Below, piece by piece: positions 50,110-60,688 of a stretch of 64,000 nt of DNA. Under the pieces are notes generated by a model. The model searched no databases. It worked only from the letters and a program-made list of their open reading frames with translations, and was not told the origin of the DNA. How positions within the stretch are numbered: the stretch's first letter is position 1; each line of letters starts with the position of its first letter. This DNA comes from Ectothiorhodospira magna (GTDB lineage Bacteria > Pseudomonadota > Gammaproteobacteria > Ectothiorhodospirales > Ectothiorhodospiraceae), in assembly GCF_900110965.1 (NCBI RefSeq), contig NZ_FOFO01000007.1:1-64000 (forward strand), written 5' to 3'. The position numbers and the translations under genes were made by a program.

Positions 50110-50536
50110 CGTAGACCTCCCTGGCCCGCTTGACAAAGGAATCCACCAGAGTATTGGCCACCTGATGAAACACCGGGCCAAAGGCCATGCTCATCAGGCG
50201 GTTGGAAAATTCAAATTCCAGATCCAAAGAGACACGGCTGGCGGTGTCGCTCATGGCATCAAAGCGCCAGAAACCTTCCAGATGCCGGAACGGCCCCTCC
50301 ACCAGGCGCATTTCAATCATTTTGTTGCGCTGCAAACGATTACAGGTGGTAAACGACTTGCGCACGGCCCCTTTGGCCAGTTCAATGCTGGCCCGCACCT
50401 CGTCCTCATTGGCCGACAGCACTGCCGAACCGCGACAACCCGGTAAAAAACGTGGATAGGCGGCCACGTCATTGACCAAATCAAACATTTCCTTGGGCGT
50501 ATAGGGCACCAGCGCATGGCGACTTATGGAAGGCAT
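50099..50536 (-). CDS. ratA: RatA/COQ10-type START-domain protein
   Basis: This 145-residue polyketide-cyclase/START-fold protein has the signature PYTPKEMFDLVNDVAAYPRFLPGC and LEGFWRFD. In E. coli the homologue is described as the RatA toxin blocking 70S formation, while homology to Coq10 suggests ubiquinone binding; the sequence cannot decide between them. The ratA-rnfH pair beside smpB and bamE is conserved. Confidence 0.92.
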   Translation of the reverse strand: MPSISRHALVPYTPKEMFDLVNDVAAYPRFLPGCRGSAVLSANEDEVRASIELAKGAVRKSFTTCNRLQRNKMIEMRLVEGPFRHLEGFWRFDAMSDTASRVSLDLEFEFSNRLMSMAFGPVFHQVANTLVDSFVKRAREVYGVR

Positions 50537-50552
50537 GAAGCTCCCCTGGTTA

Positions 50553-51944
50553 TCAGATGAGATTGACCGCCTTGAGGAAGATCAGCAGGATGCCGATCGG
50601 AGCGGCAAAGCGCAGAACATGATACCACGCCTTGAAAAACACCCGACTACGCAGACCCAACTCCTCCTCCACAGAACGCCGGTTCATCCGCCAGCCCACA
50701 AACAGGGCGATCAGCAGCCCTCCCAGGGGTAGCATGATGTTGGAGGTCAGGTAATCAGCCATGTCAAAGAGGGTACCGCCGATGAACAGGGATTCCCCCC
50801 CCAGGGTCAGATTAAAGCCAATGGGGTTGGACCAAAGACTAAAGGACAATATGGTACCGATACCCAGGAACCAGGCAATGCCACCCACGATCATGGCTGC
50901 CAGGGGCCGGTCAAGCCCCCGGTTTTCCACCAGCCAGGCCACCGCCGGTTCCATCAGGGAAATGGAAGACGTCCAGGCGGCGGTCACCAGTAACAGGAAG
51001 AACAAGGTGCCAAACAGCAGCCCTCCGGTCATCTCGCCAAAGGCCATGGGCAAGGTGATGAAGATCAGTCCAGGACCGGCACCTGGCTCCAGACCACTGG
51101 CAAAAACGATGGGAAAGATAGCCAGCCCCGCCAACAAGGCCACGGCGGTGTCTGCAGAAACCACGGTGGCGGAGGTCTTGAAGATGGAAGCCCTGGAACT
51201 GAGATAGGAGCCGTAGATCATGATGGCCCCCATTCCCAGGCTCAAAGTGAAGAATGCCTGTCCCATGGCCAGCAGGATGGTATCTCCAGTGACCTGGCTG
51301 AAATCGGGCCTGAACATGAAGGCGAAGCCTTGCATAAAATGCCCCTGGGTCATGGCATAACCCACCAGGATCAGCAACATGCCCAGCAGGGCTGGCATGA
51401 GGAACTTGACTGCTTTCTCAAGGCCGGATCGTACCCCCCTGGCCACCACCAGGATGTTCATGAGCATGAACAGGGTATGCCAGGCCAATAGCCGTTCCGG
51501 GTCGCTCACCAACCCTTCAAACAGGTTCTTGACCCCTTCCCCATCCAGACCGGCAAAAGCACCGCTTGCCGCCCTGAACACATAGGACAAGGACCAGCCG
51601 GCAATCACGCTATAGTAGGACAGGATAATGAAACCGGCAGTCACCCCCAGCCATCCCACCAGCCCCCAGGCCCGATGCAGACCTTCCTCCCTGGCCAGGG
51701 TGGCCATGGTATTGATGGGGCTTTGCCGGCCACGCCGCCCCAGGGCAATTTCTGCCATCATGATGGGCAGACCAATAAGCAGGATACAGGCCAGGTAGAT
51801 GAGCACGAAAGCCCCGCCACCGTTCTCTCCGGCAATGTAGGGAAAGCGCCAGATGTTACCCAGACCGACAGCAGAACCGGTGGCCGCCAGCACGAAAACC
51901 AGCTTTGAGGACCACTGGCCATGAATCGAGCTTTCTCTTCTCAT
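50553..51944 (-). CDS. Sodium-dependent transporter, NSS (SLC6) family
   Basis: This 463-residue LeuT-fold symporter has about 12 transmembrane helices. TM1 has the Na+ site signature [22 protein letters not shown] and is followed by [13 protein letters not shown]. The start is at ATG 51944 ([11 protein letters not shown]), which fits the family. The likely substrates are amino acids or related small zwitterions, which cannot be resolved here. It is unrelated to its conserved neighbours ratA and smpB and may be a lineage-specific insertion. Confidence 0.9.
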   Translation of the reverse strand: MRRESSIHGQWSSKLVFVLAATGSAVGLGNIWRFPYIAGENGGGAFVLIYLACILLIGLPIMMAEIALGRRGRQSPINTMATLAREEGLHRAWGLVGWLGVTAGFIILSYYSVIAGWSLSYVFRAASGAFAGLDGEGVKNLFEGLVSDPERLLAWHTLFMLMNILVVARGVRSGLEKAVKFLMPALLGMLLILVGYAMTQGHFMQGFAFMFRPDFSQVTGDTILLAMGQAFFTLSLGMGAIMIYGSYLSSRASIFKTSATVVSADTAVALLAGLAIFPIVFASGLEPGAGPGLIFITLPMAFGEMTGGLLFGTLFFLLLVTAAWTSSISLMEPAVAWLVENRGLDRPLAAMIVGGIAWFLGIGTILSFSLWSNPIGFNLTLGGESLFIGGTLFDMADYLTSNIMLPLGGLLIALFVGWRMNRRSVEEELGLRSRVFFKAWYHVLRFAAPIGILLIFLKAVNLI

Positions 51945-52165
51945 TGTCGCCCCCCAGGCGATCACCGGCATTGCGCAAGAGGCCCCCGGCCCGATGGATG
52001 GAACCAAGGGGGAGACATTCCCCCCCGAAGGCGGCATGGGTCTGTTATTTTTTGCCGCCGACATGGTACTACCAAGACCAACTTCAACACAAAGCGATCA
52101 GTCACCCCCACGCCAGTGCCTGCCGTGGATGTTCGTGGCCGCCATTGGAAAGGTATAATCCATCG
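51945..52165. other. Divergent intergenic region, transporter/smpB
   Basis: The 221-bp gap contains no tmRNA, despite smpB being adjacent, and no obvious terminator. Longer frames across it are not family-like. Confidence 0.4.
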
Positions 52166-52648
52166 ATGAGCAAAAAATCCAAACCTGCCCAGGGCAGCAG
52201 CACCATTGCCCTGAACAAGAAGGCCAAGCACGAATATTTCATCCAGGAGCGATTCGAGGCTGGCCTGGCCCTGCAGGGCTGGGAGGCCAAAAGTCTGCGG
52301 GCCGGTCGTGTACAGTTAAGCGAAAGCTATGTCCTGATCAAAAGCGGGGAAGCCTGGCTGTTTGGCGCCCACCTCACCCCGCTGGCCACCGCCTCCACCC
52401 ATATTCACCCAGACCCCATGCGCAGCCGCAAGCTGTTGCTGCACCGGGCCGAACTCAACAAGCTCATCGGTCAGGTGGAACGCAAGGGATACACCCTGGT
52501 GCCCTTGGCCCTGTACTGGAAACGGGGCCGGGCCAAACTGGAAATCGGTCTGGCCAAGGGCAAGAAGGAACACGACAAGCGGGCTGTTTCCAAGGAGCGG
52601 GACTGGCAGCGGGAAAAGGCCCGGACCATCAAGACCGTGACCCGTTAA
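52166..52648 (+). CDS. smpB: SsrA-binding protein SmpB
   Basis: This 160-residue tmRNA-binding protein for trans-translation starts at ATG 52166 ([14 protein letters not shown]), with [34 protein letters not shown] and the basic C-terminal tail [19 protein letters not shown]. It converges with dnaQ, 8 bp apart. Confidence 0.97.
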   Translation: MSKKSKPAQGSSTIALNKKAKHEYFIQERFEAGLALQGWEAKSLRAGRVQLSESYVLIKSGEAWLFGAHLTPLATASTHIHPDPMRSRKLLLHRAELNKLIGQVERKGYTLVPLALYWKRGRAKLEIGLAKGKKEHDKRAVSKERDWQREKARTIKTVTR

Positions 52649-52656
52649 ACGGGGTA

Positions 52657-53376
52657 TCACCAGTTGGGCATCTCGCCACCCCCCGCCAGCACCTTGAGAT
52701 AAGCACCATGGGCCTGCAGTTCCTCCGGGTCCGGCTGGATCACCGGCAGGGGCGGACGGTCGGCAGGAAGCCGACGAATGGCGGTATCGGCACCGGGATT
52801 TCCCTGCACCTCTGATGTCATCCCCAGGGAAAGACTTTTCTGGCCGCCGGTCATGGCCAGGTAGACTTCCGCCAGGATGCGGGCGTCCAGCAAGGCGCCG
52901 TGGAGCTCCCGGCCCGAATTGTCGATCTGGTAGCGCTTGCACAGGGCATCCAGGCTGTTGCGTTGTCCAGGATGCATCTTGCGCGCCAGCACCAGGGAGT
53001 CGGTGATGGTGCAGTGATCCTCCAACTGGCCCCAGTCCCCACCGAGCCGGGCCAGTTCGTGGTTGATGAACCCCACATCAAAGGGGGCATTGTGGATGAT
53101 CAGTTCTGCACCACGAACAAACTCGATGAACGCTTCGGCCACCTCGGCAAAACGGGGCTTGTCCGCCAAAAATTCGTTGGTTATACCGTGTATTTCCACT
53201 GCTCCGGCGTCCACTTCCCGATCCGGGTGCAGGTATTGATGAAAACTCCGGGCTGTATGGCGACGCCGCACCATTTCCACACAACCTATTTCGATGATCC
53301 GGTGACCCTCTGCCGGGTCCAGGCCGGTGGTTTCCGTATCCAGAATTACAATCCGGTCATGGATCGGCATATTCAT
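52657..53376 (-). CDS. dnaQ: DNA polymerase III epsilon subunit (proofreading exonuclease)
   Basis: This 239-residue DEDDh 3'-5' exonuclease has VILDTETTGLDP (Exo I), HNAPFDVGFINHEL (Exo II) and HGALLDARILAEVYL (Exo III with catalytic His). The C-terminal tail binds the alpha subunit. I chose ATG 53376, eight bases after the rnhA stop; ATG at 53397 or 53370 are alternatives. The rnhA-dnaQ arrangement is conserved. Confidence 0.95.
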   Translation of the reverse strand: MNMPIHDRIVILDTETTGLDPAEGHRIIEIGCVEMVRRRHTARSFHQYLHPDREVDAGAVEIHGITNEFLADKPRFAEVAEAFIEFVRGAELIIHNAPFDVGFINHELARLGGDWGQLEDHCTITDSLVLARKMHPGQRNSLDALCKRYQIDNSGRELHGALLDARILAEVYLAMTGGQKSLSLGMTSEVQGNPGADTAIRRLPADRPPLPVIQPDPEELQAHGAYLKVLAGGGEMPNW

Positions 53377-53383
53377 GTCACTG

Positions 53384-53833
53384 TCACTCACGCTCATGAC
53401 CCAAGGCATCAATGGCTTCATTGGCCAACCGGTCGGCCAGTTCGTTTTCCGGGTGCCCGCTATGGCCCCGTACCCAGTGCCAGCGCACCTGATGGCGGGA
53501 GGCGGCTTCATCCAGGCGCTGCCATAGGTCCTGATTTTTGACCGGCTGGCCGGCGGCGGTAAGCCATCCCCGACGCTTCCAGTTGGGCAACCATTGATGA
53601 ATGCCGTTTTTGACATACTGGGAATCGGTGGTCAAATCCACCACACAAGGGCGCTTGAGCTGTTCCAGGGCTGCGATGGCCGCCATCAATTCCATCCGGT
53701 TATTGGTGGTCAGGGATTCACTGCCCTTGAGTTGTTTTTCATGGCCACCAAAGCGCAGCAACGCGCCCCAGCCACCGGGACCGGGGTTTCCTCGACAGGC
53801 GCCATCGGTAAAAATTTCTACCACGTCAGTCAC
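53384..53833 (-). CDS. rnhA: Ribonuclease HI
   Basis: This 149-residue enzyme cleaves RNA in RNA-DNA hybrids. The catalytic DEDD set is visible: [12 protein letters not shown] (Asp10), NRMELMAAI (Glu48), TDSQYV (Asp70) and [10 protein letters not shown] (Asp134). The basic protrusion [10 protein letters not shown] is present. Its start overlaps the upstream methyltransferase by 8 bp. Confidence 0.97.
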   Translation of the reverse strand: MTDVVEIFTDGACRGNPGPGGWGALLRFGGHEKQLKGSESLTTNNRMELMAAIAALEQLKRPCVVDLTTDSQYVKNGIHQWLPNWKRRGWLTAAGQPVKNQDLWQRLDEAASRHQVRWHWVRGHSGHPENELADRLANEAIDALGHERE

Positions 53834-54584
53834 GATCCGTCCTCCGACAAAAGGGGCTGGCCAGTCTGCCGGGGGCCATTTTGCCAGATGACCGCCAGCG
53901 GGCAGACAAAGGCATCATATTGGCCACCCGCTTGCGGGCCAGGATCACATAAGCGCCCCCCAGATAGGGCAAATGACGCCCCCCCAGACATTCCACCACT
54001 GGCCGCCGCCCGCCCGATGGGCGGTTCTCATTCCGGGGATAAAAACCGGCGTAGGCACAGGCCAAAACCTCAAAACCCAGCAAAGTCAGCCAATCCCCGA
54101 CCCGGGCCGTACTGTAAACATGGCCGGCCTGGGTTTTCCCGCCGGGGCGTCTTGGCAACATGCGCCATAGCCCGGTCGGACTAAAGGGATTAAAGCCGAT
54201 GATCAGAACATGCCCTTCAGGCACTAAGATACGCTCCGTTTCCCGCAGCACCAGACAAGGGTCTGGTGATGACTCCAGACAGTGATTCAGCAACACCAGA
54301 TCCATACTGTCGGACAGCACGGGCAGGGCCTCCGCCAGAGCAGTGATATGTCCCTGTCCCGGCTCACATGCCAGCTGCATCCGGTTATGAATCCGGCTGG
54401 CCGTCAGCAGATCATGCTCTGGATCCGTATGTCCAATCTGCAGGGCATGATAACCAAACAGCCGGGGCACGAAGCGGTCCAGATGGGCCTGCAGGGCGCC
54501 CTGCAGGACGCGCCCCGATGGGGTTGCGTACCAGGTGCGCAAGGACGCCTGGTACTGGGCACATGAGATTCTGGGTGACGGCAT
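53826..54584 (-). CDS. Class I SAM-dependent methyltransferase
   Basis: This 252-residue protein has a methyltransferase-11-like core: an [19 protein letters not shown] segment after a weakly conserved SAM loop, then [21 protein letters not shown]. It resembles YafS-type proteins found beside rnhA in gammaproteobacteria. The substrate is unknown. The gene overlaps rnhA and is divergent from mltD. Confidence 0.85.
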   Translation of the reverse strand: MPSPRISCAQYQASLRTWYATPSGRVLQGALQAHLDRFVPRLFGYHALQIGHTDPEHDLLTASRIHNRMQLACEPGQGHITALAEALPVLSDSMDLVLLNHCLESSPDPCLVLRETERILVPEGHVLIIGFNPFSPTGLWRMLPRRPGGKTQAGHVYSTARVGDWLTLLGFEVLACAYAGFYPRNENRPSGGRRPVVECLGGRHLPYLGGAYVILARKRVANMMPLSARWRSSGKMAPGRLASPFCRRTDRD

Positions 54585-54697
54585 GGTCTGAGCATAGAGT
54601 CTTCCGGGGGGCCATGACCAGTCCTATGGCAACGAATCGCTGACAGCCTGGGGGGAATATGCCCAAGGAAGTATTCACCGGGGTTGAGGGCAGGTGA

Positions 54698-56341
54698 ATG
54701 GCCCGCTATTCTACCGACCTCATGAGAAAAAATACGCCGCAAATGCTCCGGGGATCGGTATTGGGAGCGGTATCGTTACTGCTCCTGTCCGCGTGTGCCA
54801 CTCTGGACGGACCGGGGTCGGTCTCCGATGATCCCAGGTCAGGCGGTGATGCCCATGCCGATATCCTGAGGGATACAGCCGAGGCCACCGCCGGGCATCC
54901 TCCGAGCCAGCGTCGTGCCCCTGCCCCCCGCCCCCTTGACGCTCAGCCAGTCAGTGCCGATGAGGCTTTCTGGCTTCGGGTCCGTCAGGGACTGGCCATG
55001 CCGGACAAGCGGAACAATGACCGCGTCCTCCACTACATTCGCTGGCACCAGCAACATTCCGATTACCTGGGACAGGTGCTGGCCCGTGCAGAACCCTACC
55101 TTCACTACATTCTGGAGGAAATCGAGGCCAGGGATCTGCCAGCAGAACTTCTGCTGCTGCCCGTAGTGGAAAGCGCCTACCGCAGTGATGTGTACTCCTC
55201 GGGGCAGGCCGCCGGGATCTGGCAGTTCATTCCCTCCACCGGTCGCCATTTCGGACTACACCAAAACTGGTGGTACGATGGCCGCAAGGACATTCACGCA
55301 TCCACCCAGGCGGCCCTGAATTATCTGGCCCAATTAAATCAACGCTTCGATGGCGACTGGCTGCTGGCCCTGGCCGCCTACAATGCCGGTCAGGGCACCG
55401 TGGGCCGGGCCATCGCCCGCAACGCCTCCCTGGGGCGGCCAACCGACTACTGGAACCTGGATCTGCCCAGGGAAACCCAGCACTATGTCCCCAGATTGCT
55501 GGCGCTACAGGTCATCGTATCCGACCCCAAACGCTATGGTGTGGGCCTGTGGCCGGTGCCCGATGAACCCCGTCTTGGGCTGGTGGAACTGGAAGGACAG
55601 ATGGCACTGAGTGTGGCCGCAGACCTGGCGGACCTCTCCCTGGATGATATCATGCAACTCAATCCGGGGTTTCAACGCTGGGCCACCCCCCCGGACGGCC
55701 CTCACCACCTGTTGCTTCCTCTGGACCGGGTGGCCCCCTTTCAGGCCGCCCTGGCCACCCTGCCCCCGGATCAACATATCTCCTGGGTAAGACATCAGGT
55801 GCAGCCCGGAGAGACCCTCGGTCATATTGCCGAGCGTTACGACACCACCATTGCCCAGGTACAGCAGGCCAACAATCTGCGCGGCCATATCATCCGGGCC
55901 GGGGCTGACCTGATGATCCCTGTCCCTAAAGACAATACCCAGTCCCGATCGGATCATGGCAGCCAATCCGCCCCGGCTTCCTATCATCGGGTTCATCATC
56001 AGGTTCAACCGGGAGATACCCTCTGGGCATTATCCAGAACCCACGGAGTGCCGGTACAATCCCTGGCGGCATGGAACCGCATTGCCCATGACGCTCCCCT
56101 GCGTCCCGGCCAGAACCTGATCATTCACCAGACCTTAACGACAACCCCGGCCAGCGCCTCTGGTTACCCTTCAAATACAAAGACTTACATTGTTCAGCCA
56201 GGTGATTCCCTGTCCTCCATTTCCCGGCGCTTCGGGGTGCGGGTCAGCGACATTCAGCAATGGAACCAGTTACCGGATCACCGGATCTGGCCCGGCCAAT
56301 CGCTCCAGCTTCACCTGGATGTCCAGGCGCGGGGCAACTGA
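54698..56341 (+). CDS. mltD: Membrane-bound lytic murein transglycosylase D
   Basis: This 547-residue outer-membrane lipoprotein cleaves the MurNAc-GlcNAc bond to form 1,6-anhydro ends. Its lipobox is LLLSAC. The SLT domain (about 115-290) has LLPVVESAYRSDVYSSGQAAG with the catalytic Glu, then IWQFIPSTGRHFGL and ALAAYNAGQGTV. Three LysM repeats follow (about 365-410, 430-475 and 490-535), one more than E. coli MltD. The start is at 54698 or ATG 54722; the first has a weak AGG, the second gives the shorter signal peptide. Confidence 0.93.
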   Translation: MARYSTDLMRKNTPQMLRGSVLGAVSLLLLSACATLDGPGSVSDDPRSGGDAHADILRDTAEATAGHPPSQRRAPAPRPLDAQPVSADEAFWLRVRQGLAMPDKRNNDRVLHYIRWHQQHSDYLGQVLARAEPYLHYILEEIEARDLPAELLLLPVVESAYRSDVYSSGQAAGIWQFIPSTGRHFGLHQNWWYDGRKDIHASTQAALNYLAQLNQRFDGDWLLALAAYNAGQGTVGRAIARNASLGRPTDYWNLDLPRETQHYVPRLLALQVIVSDPKRYGVGLWPVPDEPRLGLVELEGQMALSVAADLADLSLDDIMQLNPGFQRWATPPDGPHHLLLPLDRVAPFQAALATLPPDQHISWVRHQVQPGETLGHIAERYDTTIAQVQQANNLRGHIIRAGADLMIPVPKDNTQSRSDHGSQSAPASYHRVHHQVQPGDTLWALSRTHGVPVQSLAAWNRIAHDAPLRPGQNLIIHQTLTTTPASASGYPSNTKTYIVQPGDSLSSISRRFGVRVSDIQQWNQLPDHRIWPGQSLQLHLDVQARGN

Positions 56342-56388
56342 TCTTGAGCGGGGTGCCCGACGTCCTGCGGGCCCATCCCAAGCGCAGA

Positions 56389-58083
56389 TCATTGGCCAAT
56401 GAGGACAGCACCAGCATCCGTTGGGTCCGCTTCACCAACCACCACCCGTGGCACCGCCGCCAGCAATTTTTGGGTGTATTCATGCTCAGGCGCCCGACAG
56501 ATCCGGCGCGCCTCCCCCTGTTCCACCACCCGACCCTGATACATCACCGCCATGGTGTCCGCCAGGTATTCCACCACCCCGATGTTATGGGTGATGAACA
56601 ACAGGGTCAGCCCCCGCTCCCGGGTCAGCGTGCTCAGGATCTGCAGCACCTCCGCCTGCACCGAGACATCCAGGGCGCTGGTGACTTCGTCACAAACGAT
56701 GAAAGCCGGGTCCAGCACCAGGGCCCGGGCAATGCCGATACGCTGGCGCTGCCCCCCGGAGAACTCATGGGGATAACGCCACAGGCTGTCCGCCGGTAAC
56801 TGCACCTGCGCCAATACCTGAGTTGCCAGGGCCAGCCGCTCATCCCGATCCTTGCCGATCCCGTGCACGGCCATGGGCTCGGTCAGGGTGGCCGCCACGG
56901 TCAGGCGGGGGTTCAGGGATGACATGGGGTCCTGGAAAATGATCTGCATGCGCCGACGATAGGGCTGCATGTCCCTGGCCGGCAGGCGGGTGATATCCTC
57001 GCCGGCAAACAAGATGCGCCCGCCGGTAGGCTCCAGCAACCGGATGATGGCCCGGCCCAGGGTAGTCTTGCCGCAACCGGACTCCCCCACCAGGGCCATG
57101 ACCTGCCCCCTGGGGATATCCAGGCTCACCCCATCCACCGCCCGCACATGGTCCACCACCCGGCGCATGAGTCCCTTGCGCACCGGAAAATGGATCTGCA
57201 GGTTCTGCAAACGGATCAACGGTGCCTCCTGGGGAGCTGGCCCAGCCACCTCCCGGCGACGGCTCAGATTCTCCGGCAGGGCATCAATGAGCTGCCGGGT
57301 ATAGGGATGCTCCGGACGCCGCAGCACCTGCCCCACGGCCCCCTCCTCCACCAGTTTCCCCAGGCGCATCACCCCCAGGCGGTGCCCCATCCGGGCCACC
57401 ACGCCGAAATCGTGGGTGATGAAGAGGATGGCCATGCCGTTACGGTCCTGCAGTTCCCGCATCAGACGCAGGATCTCCGCCTGTACCGTCACGTCCAGGG
57501 CCGTGGTGGGCTCGTCGGCGATCAGCAGATCCGGTTCGCAGGCCATGGCCATGGCGATCATCACCCGCTGGCGTTGCCCGCCGGAGAGACGATGGGGAAA
57601 TTCATCCGCCCGTTCGGCGGGATGGGGAATCCGCACCTGGGCCAGGGCCTCGATGGTCCGCTCCCGGATCTCCGCCTCCGACAATTCCGGACGATGGAGC
57701 CTGAGCACTTCGCCGATCTGCTCCCCCACCGTGAACACCGGGTTGAGGGAGGTCATGGGCTCCTGGAAGATCATGCTCATGCGGGCGCCGCGGATGCGGC
57801 GGCGTTCCGTCTCCGGCAGAGCCAGCATGTCCACGGTCCGGTGACTGCCGTCGGCGAGGCGTTCCTGGAACAGGATCTGTCCCCCGGGATGATCACTGAT
57901 GCCCCGCGGCAGCAACTGGATCACCGACAGGGCCGTGACCGACTTGCCGCTGCCCGACTCCCCCACCAGACAGAAGGTTTCCCCCCGCTCGATAGCGAAA
58001 CTGACATCATCCACAGCCTTCACCACGGCACCGCCGGCCTGGAGATGGGTCTGCAGGTTTCTGACCTCCAGCAGCATGGTCAT
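56389..58083 (-). CDS. Peptide ABC transporter ATPase, duplicated (YejF-like)
   Basis: This 564-residue protein has two fused ABC ATPase domains. The first has GESGSGKS, LSGGQRQRVMIAMA and LLIADEPTTALDV; the second has GESGCGKT, FSGGQRQRIGIARAL and a degenerate Walker B region FIVCDEVTSALDV. Each half ends with an oligopeptide-binding ATPase C-terminal region. The start ATG overlaps the permease stop by 4 bp (ATGA). The family energises uptake of oligopeptides or microcin C-like peptides. Confidence 0.93.
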   Translation of the reverse strand: MTMLLEVRNLQTHLQAGGAVVKAVDDVSFAIERGETFCLVGESGSGKSVTALSVIQLLPRGISDHPGGQILFQERLADGSHRTVDMLALPETERRRIRGARMSMIFQEPMTSLNPVFTVGEQIGEVLRLHRPELSEAEIRERTIEALAQVRIPHPAERADEFPHRLSGGQRQRVMIAMAMACEPDLLIADEPTTALDVTVQAEILRLMRELQDRNGMAILFITHDFGVVARMGHRLGVMRLGKLVEEGAVGQVLRRPEHPYTRQLIDALPENLSRRREVAGPAPQEAPLIRLQNLQIHFPVRKGLMRRVVDHVRAVDGVSLDIPRGQVMALVGESGCGKTTLGRAIIRLLEPTGGRILFAGEDITRLPARDMQPYRRRMQIIFQDPMSSLNPRLTVAATLTEPMAVHGIGKDRDERLALATQVLAQVQLPADSLWRYPHEFSGGQRQRIGIARALVLDPAFIVCDEVTSALDVSVQAEVLQILSTLTRERGLTLLFITHNIGVVEYLADTMAVMYQGRVVEQGEARRICRAPEHEYTQKLLAAVPRVVVGEADPTDAGAVLIGQ

Positions 58084-59273
58084 GCCTTCTTCTTCAGATG
58101 GGGATCGAGGGCATCCCGCAGGGATTCCCCCACCAGGTTGTAGGCAAATACGGTGAGAAAGATGGCCCCACCGGGGAAGGCGGCCATCCACCAGTTGAAG
58201 GAGGAAGACTGTACCGCCTGATTGAGCATCTGCCCCCAGGAGGGATCATCCACCAGCCCCAGTCCGAGGAAGCTCAGGGTGGCCTCCGCCAGGATCGCCG
58301 AGGCCACGCCGAAACTGGCCGCCACCAGGATCGGCGCCACGCCATTGGGCAACATGTGGCGGAACAGCACGGAACGCAACGGCAGACCGCAGGCCACCGC
58401 CGCCTGCACATAGTCCTGCTCCCGCAGTTTGAGGAACTCGGCGCGCACATAGCGGGCATAACCGGACCAGGAGGTGATGCCGATGATGATCATCATCATG
58501 TAGAGACTGCGGCCAAAGAAGGCGACAAAGGTGAGCAGCAGGAACAGGGTGGGAATGGCCTCGAAGATCTCCACGATGCGCATGCCAATCATGTCCACGA
58601 TGCCCGAGAAATACCCCATCAGCCCGCCGACGATGACCCCGATCACCAGGGCGATGCCGGTGGCGATGAAGCCGATGGCCAGGGCGATGCGGGAGGCATG
58701 GATCATCCGCGACAACACGTCGGCGCCGTTTTCCTCCGTGCCCAGCCAGTGCCGGCGCAGGTCATCGGCCAGGGGCGGCTCCATGCCCGTGTCGCCGAAG
58801 TCCCGCAGGTAATCCCTGGGGGAATAGGGAATCGGGGCACGCAGCACCCAGTCGTACTGGCCGGCCGCTTCCGCCTCCCGGTACTGTTCATGAATCACCA
58901 GTTTGGGGGGAGCCACAGTGACGGCACTGATCCCGCCGGCCACCACCAGCACCCCCAGCAGGATGAGCAGTTTCCTGGGCAGGGACAGGCGCAGGCACAA
59001 CAACACCAGACCGGTGCAAAAACCCGCCATCAGGGTCACATCGGTGGGGGTCAGGTGACGCAGCACCGGACTGGACCAGTGGCCCCCCTCCAGGATCAGC
59101 CACGGATGGCTGCTGGCCAGGAAGGGGGCAAACACCGCCACCGCCGCCAGAATGCCGATCCAGGCCAGTCCCACCCGCGCCCCCCAGCGCAGCAGTACCT
59201 CCCGGACCACCTGGGCCGCATAGCCGCGGGAGCGCCGGGTGGGTGGGGGCGGCGCCTGTACCGTGTCAGTCAT
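58080..59273 (-). CDS. Peptide ABC transporter permease (YejE-like)
   Basis: This 397-residue permease has six or so transmembrane helices. The C-terminal BPD permease core includes VLSRMIHASRIALAIGFIAT and the EAA loop (AACGLPLRSVLFRHMLPNGV). An N-terminal extension of about 170 residues contains additional helices. Its start overlaps the YejB-like gene by 8 bp. Confidence 0.92.
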   Translation of the reverse strand: MTDTVQAPPPPTRRSRGYAAQVVREVLLRWGARVGLAWIGILAAVAVFAPFLASSHPWLILEGGHWSSPVLRHLTPTDVTLMAGFCTGLVLLCLRLSLPRKLLILLGVLVVAGGISAVTVAPPKLVIHEQYREAEAAGQYDWVLRAPIPYSPRDYLRDFGDTGMEPPLADDLRRHWLGTEENGADVLSRMIHASRIALAIGFIATGIALVIGVIVGGLMGYFSGIVDMIGMRIVEIFEAIPTLFLLLTFVAFFGRSLYMMMIIIGITSWSGYARYVRAEFLKLREQDYVQAAVACGLPLRSVLFRHMLPNGVAPILVAASFGVASAILAEATLSFLGLGLVDDPSWGQMLNQAVQSSSFNWWMAAFPGGAIFLTVFAYNLVGESLRDALDPHLKKKA

Positions 59274-60648
59274 AACTCACCCGCGGGTCCGCAATCGCAT
59301 AACACAGGTCCGCCAGCAGGTAGCCCACCAGCGTCAGCACACCACTGATCAGGGTGACCGACAGCACCAGTTCCCGGTCACGGGTCTGCACCGCCTCCAC
59401 CGCCAGCTTGCCCATGCCATCGATGGAAAACAGGGTTTCAACGATCACCGAACCCGCCAGCAGGCTGGGCAGCAGGGTGGCGGACACGGTGATCAGGGGC
59501 AACAGGGAGTTGCGAAACACGTGTCGCCAGAGCACGTCCCTCTCCCCCACCCCCTTGGCCCTTGCGGTGCGGGCGTAGTCGGAGAGCAGATTTTCCAGCA
59601 CCGCCGAGCGGGTCAGCTTGGCCAAAAAGGCAAACCCGCCGTAGGACAGGCACAACACCGGCAGGATCAGATGCCAGGCCCGGTCCAGCACAAACCCCCG
59701 GACGAACTCACCCTGGGCCAGCCCCGTCGCCAGGGCGATGCCCACCCCCATGCCCAGCAGCCCGAGGATACCGACCCGCAGGCCGGTGAACGTGGAGGCC
59801 GCCACCAGGCCCACCACCCCGGCCACCAGCAGCATCAGGACCAGATGCAGCGGCCCGAAGGTGACCTCCGACACCCCGTTGGCCATCAGCACCCCCAGCC
59901 CGCCGCCCAGGACCGCCCCGAGCAGGATGCGCCAGTGACGGGCCAGTTTCAGCGCGCCCCAGATCATCAGCGCGGCACACAGCCCCGCCAGCAGGAACAG
60001 CACAAGCAGGTCGGTGGCCACGGTCCAGTGGGGCAGGAACGGCATGTCCAGGGCCTCGCGCCGGTTGATGCCGCCGGTGGGGAACCAGCGCCAGAACTGC
60101 TCCGAGGCAAAGAATCCGATCAGCAGCACGCCGGCCAGCATGGTGGGCACGGACCACAGGCCCAGCAGGACCATCCCCGACCCGGTATCGAAGCGGCTGC
60201 CGCGCCGGGTGGCGGCCTGCACCCCCACGGCGATGGCGATGACGTAGATGATGGGAATGGACAGGATGTTGAGCAGCAAGGTGATGGGCAGGCGCTCGGC
60301 AATCAGCTCTCCCACCGGCCGGCCGTAGCGGAAACTGGTGCCCAGCTCGGAGCCCTTGAACAGGGAAAAGCCGCTGATGGCCCCGTCCTGATCGAAAGTG
60401 AAACCCGCCGGGGAGACATTGTTGAGCCAGCGCAGATACTGGATCGGCGCCGGCTGATCCAGGCCGTACATGCGGTTGTAATAGTCCTCCAGTGCCTGTT
60501 TGGCCTGGGGTTCCAGATTCATGCCATCCACCAGGGACTGGGCACTGATGCCGCCGGGGGCGGCGGCCATGACCACGAACACCACCACGGTGATCCCGAT
60601 CAAGGTGGGAAACATGAGCAGCAGGCGACGGACGATATAGGTCAGCAT
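59266..60648 (-). CDS. Peptide ABC transporter permease (YejB-like)
   Basis: This 460-residue permease begins MLTYIVRRLLLMFPTLIGIT, typical of DppB/OppB-type proteins. It has an EAA loop (TARAKGVGERDVLWRHVFRN) and a long central membrane insert (about 215-300) as in YejB. It pairs with the YejE-like permease downstream. Confidence 0.92.
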   Translation of the reverse strand: MLTYIVRRLLLMFPTLIGITVVVFVVMAAAPGGISAQSLVDGMNLEPQAKQALEDYYNRMYGLDQPAPIQYLRWLNNVSPAGFTFDQDGAISGFSLFKGSELGTSFRYGRPVGELIAERLPITLLLNILSIPIIYVIAIAVGVQAATRRGSRFDTGSGMVLLGLWSVPTMLAGVLLIGFFASEQFWRWFPTGGINRREALDMPFLPHWTVATDLLVLFLLAGLCAALMIWGALKLARHWRILLGAVLGGGLGVLMANGVSEVTFGPLHLVLMLLVAGVVGLVAASTFTGLRVGILGLLGMGVGIALATGLAQGEFVRGFVLDRAWHLILPVLCLSYGGFAFLAKLTRSAVLENLLSDYARTARAKGVGERDVLWRHVFRNSLLPLITVSATLLPSLLAGSVIVETLFSIDGMGKLAVEAVQTRDRELVLSVTLISGVLTLVGYLLADLCYAIADPRVSYD

Positions 60649-60688
60649 GGCCGGGTCCCGGGGTCTGCGTGGATGCCACCGGGCATGG

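Noticed and set aside
51945-52165. tmRNA (ssrA) next to smpB
   Set aside because: No tRNA-like ends or proteolysis-tag frame are visible in the gap.
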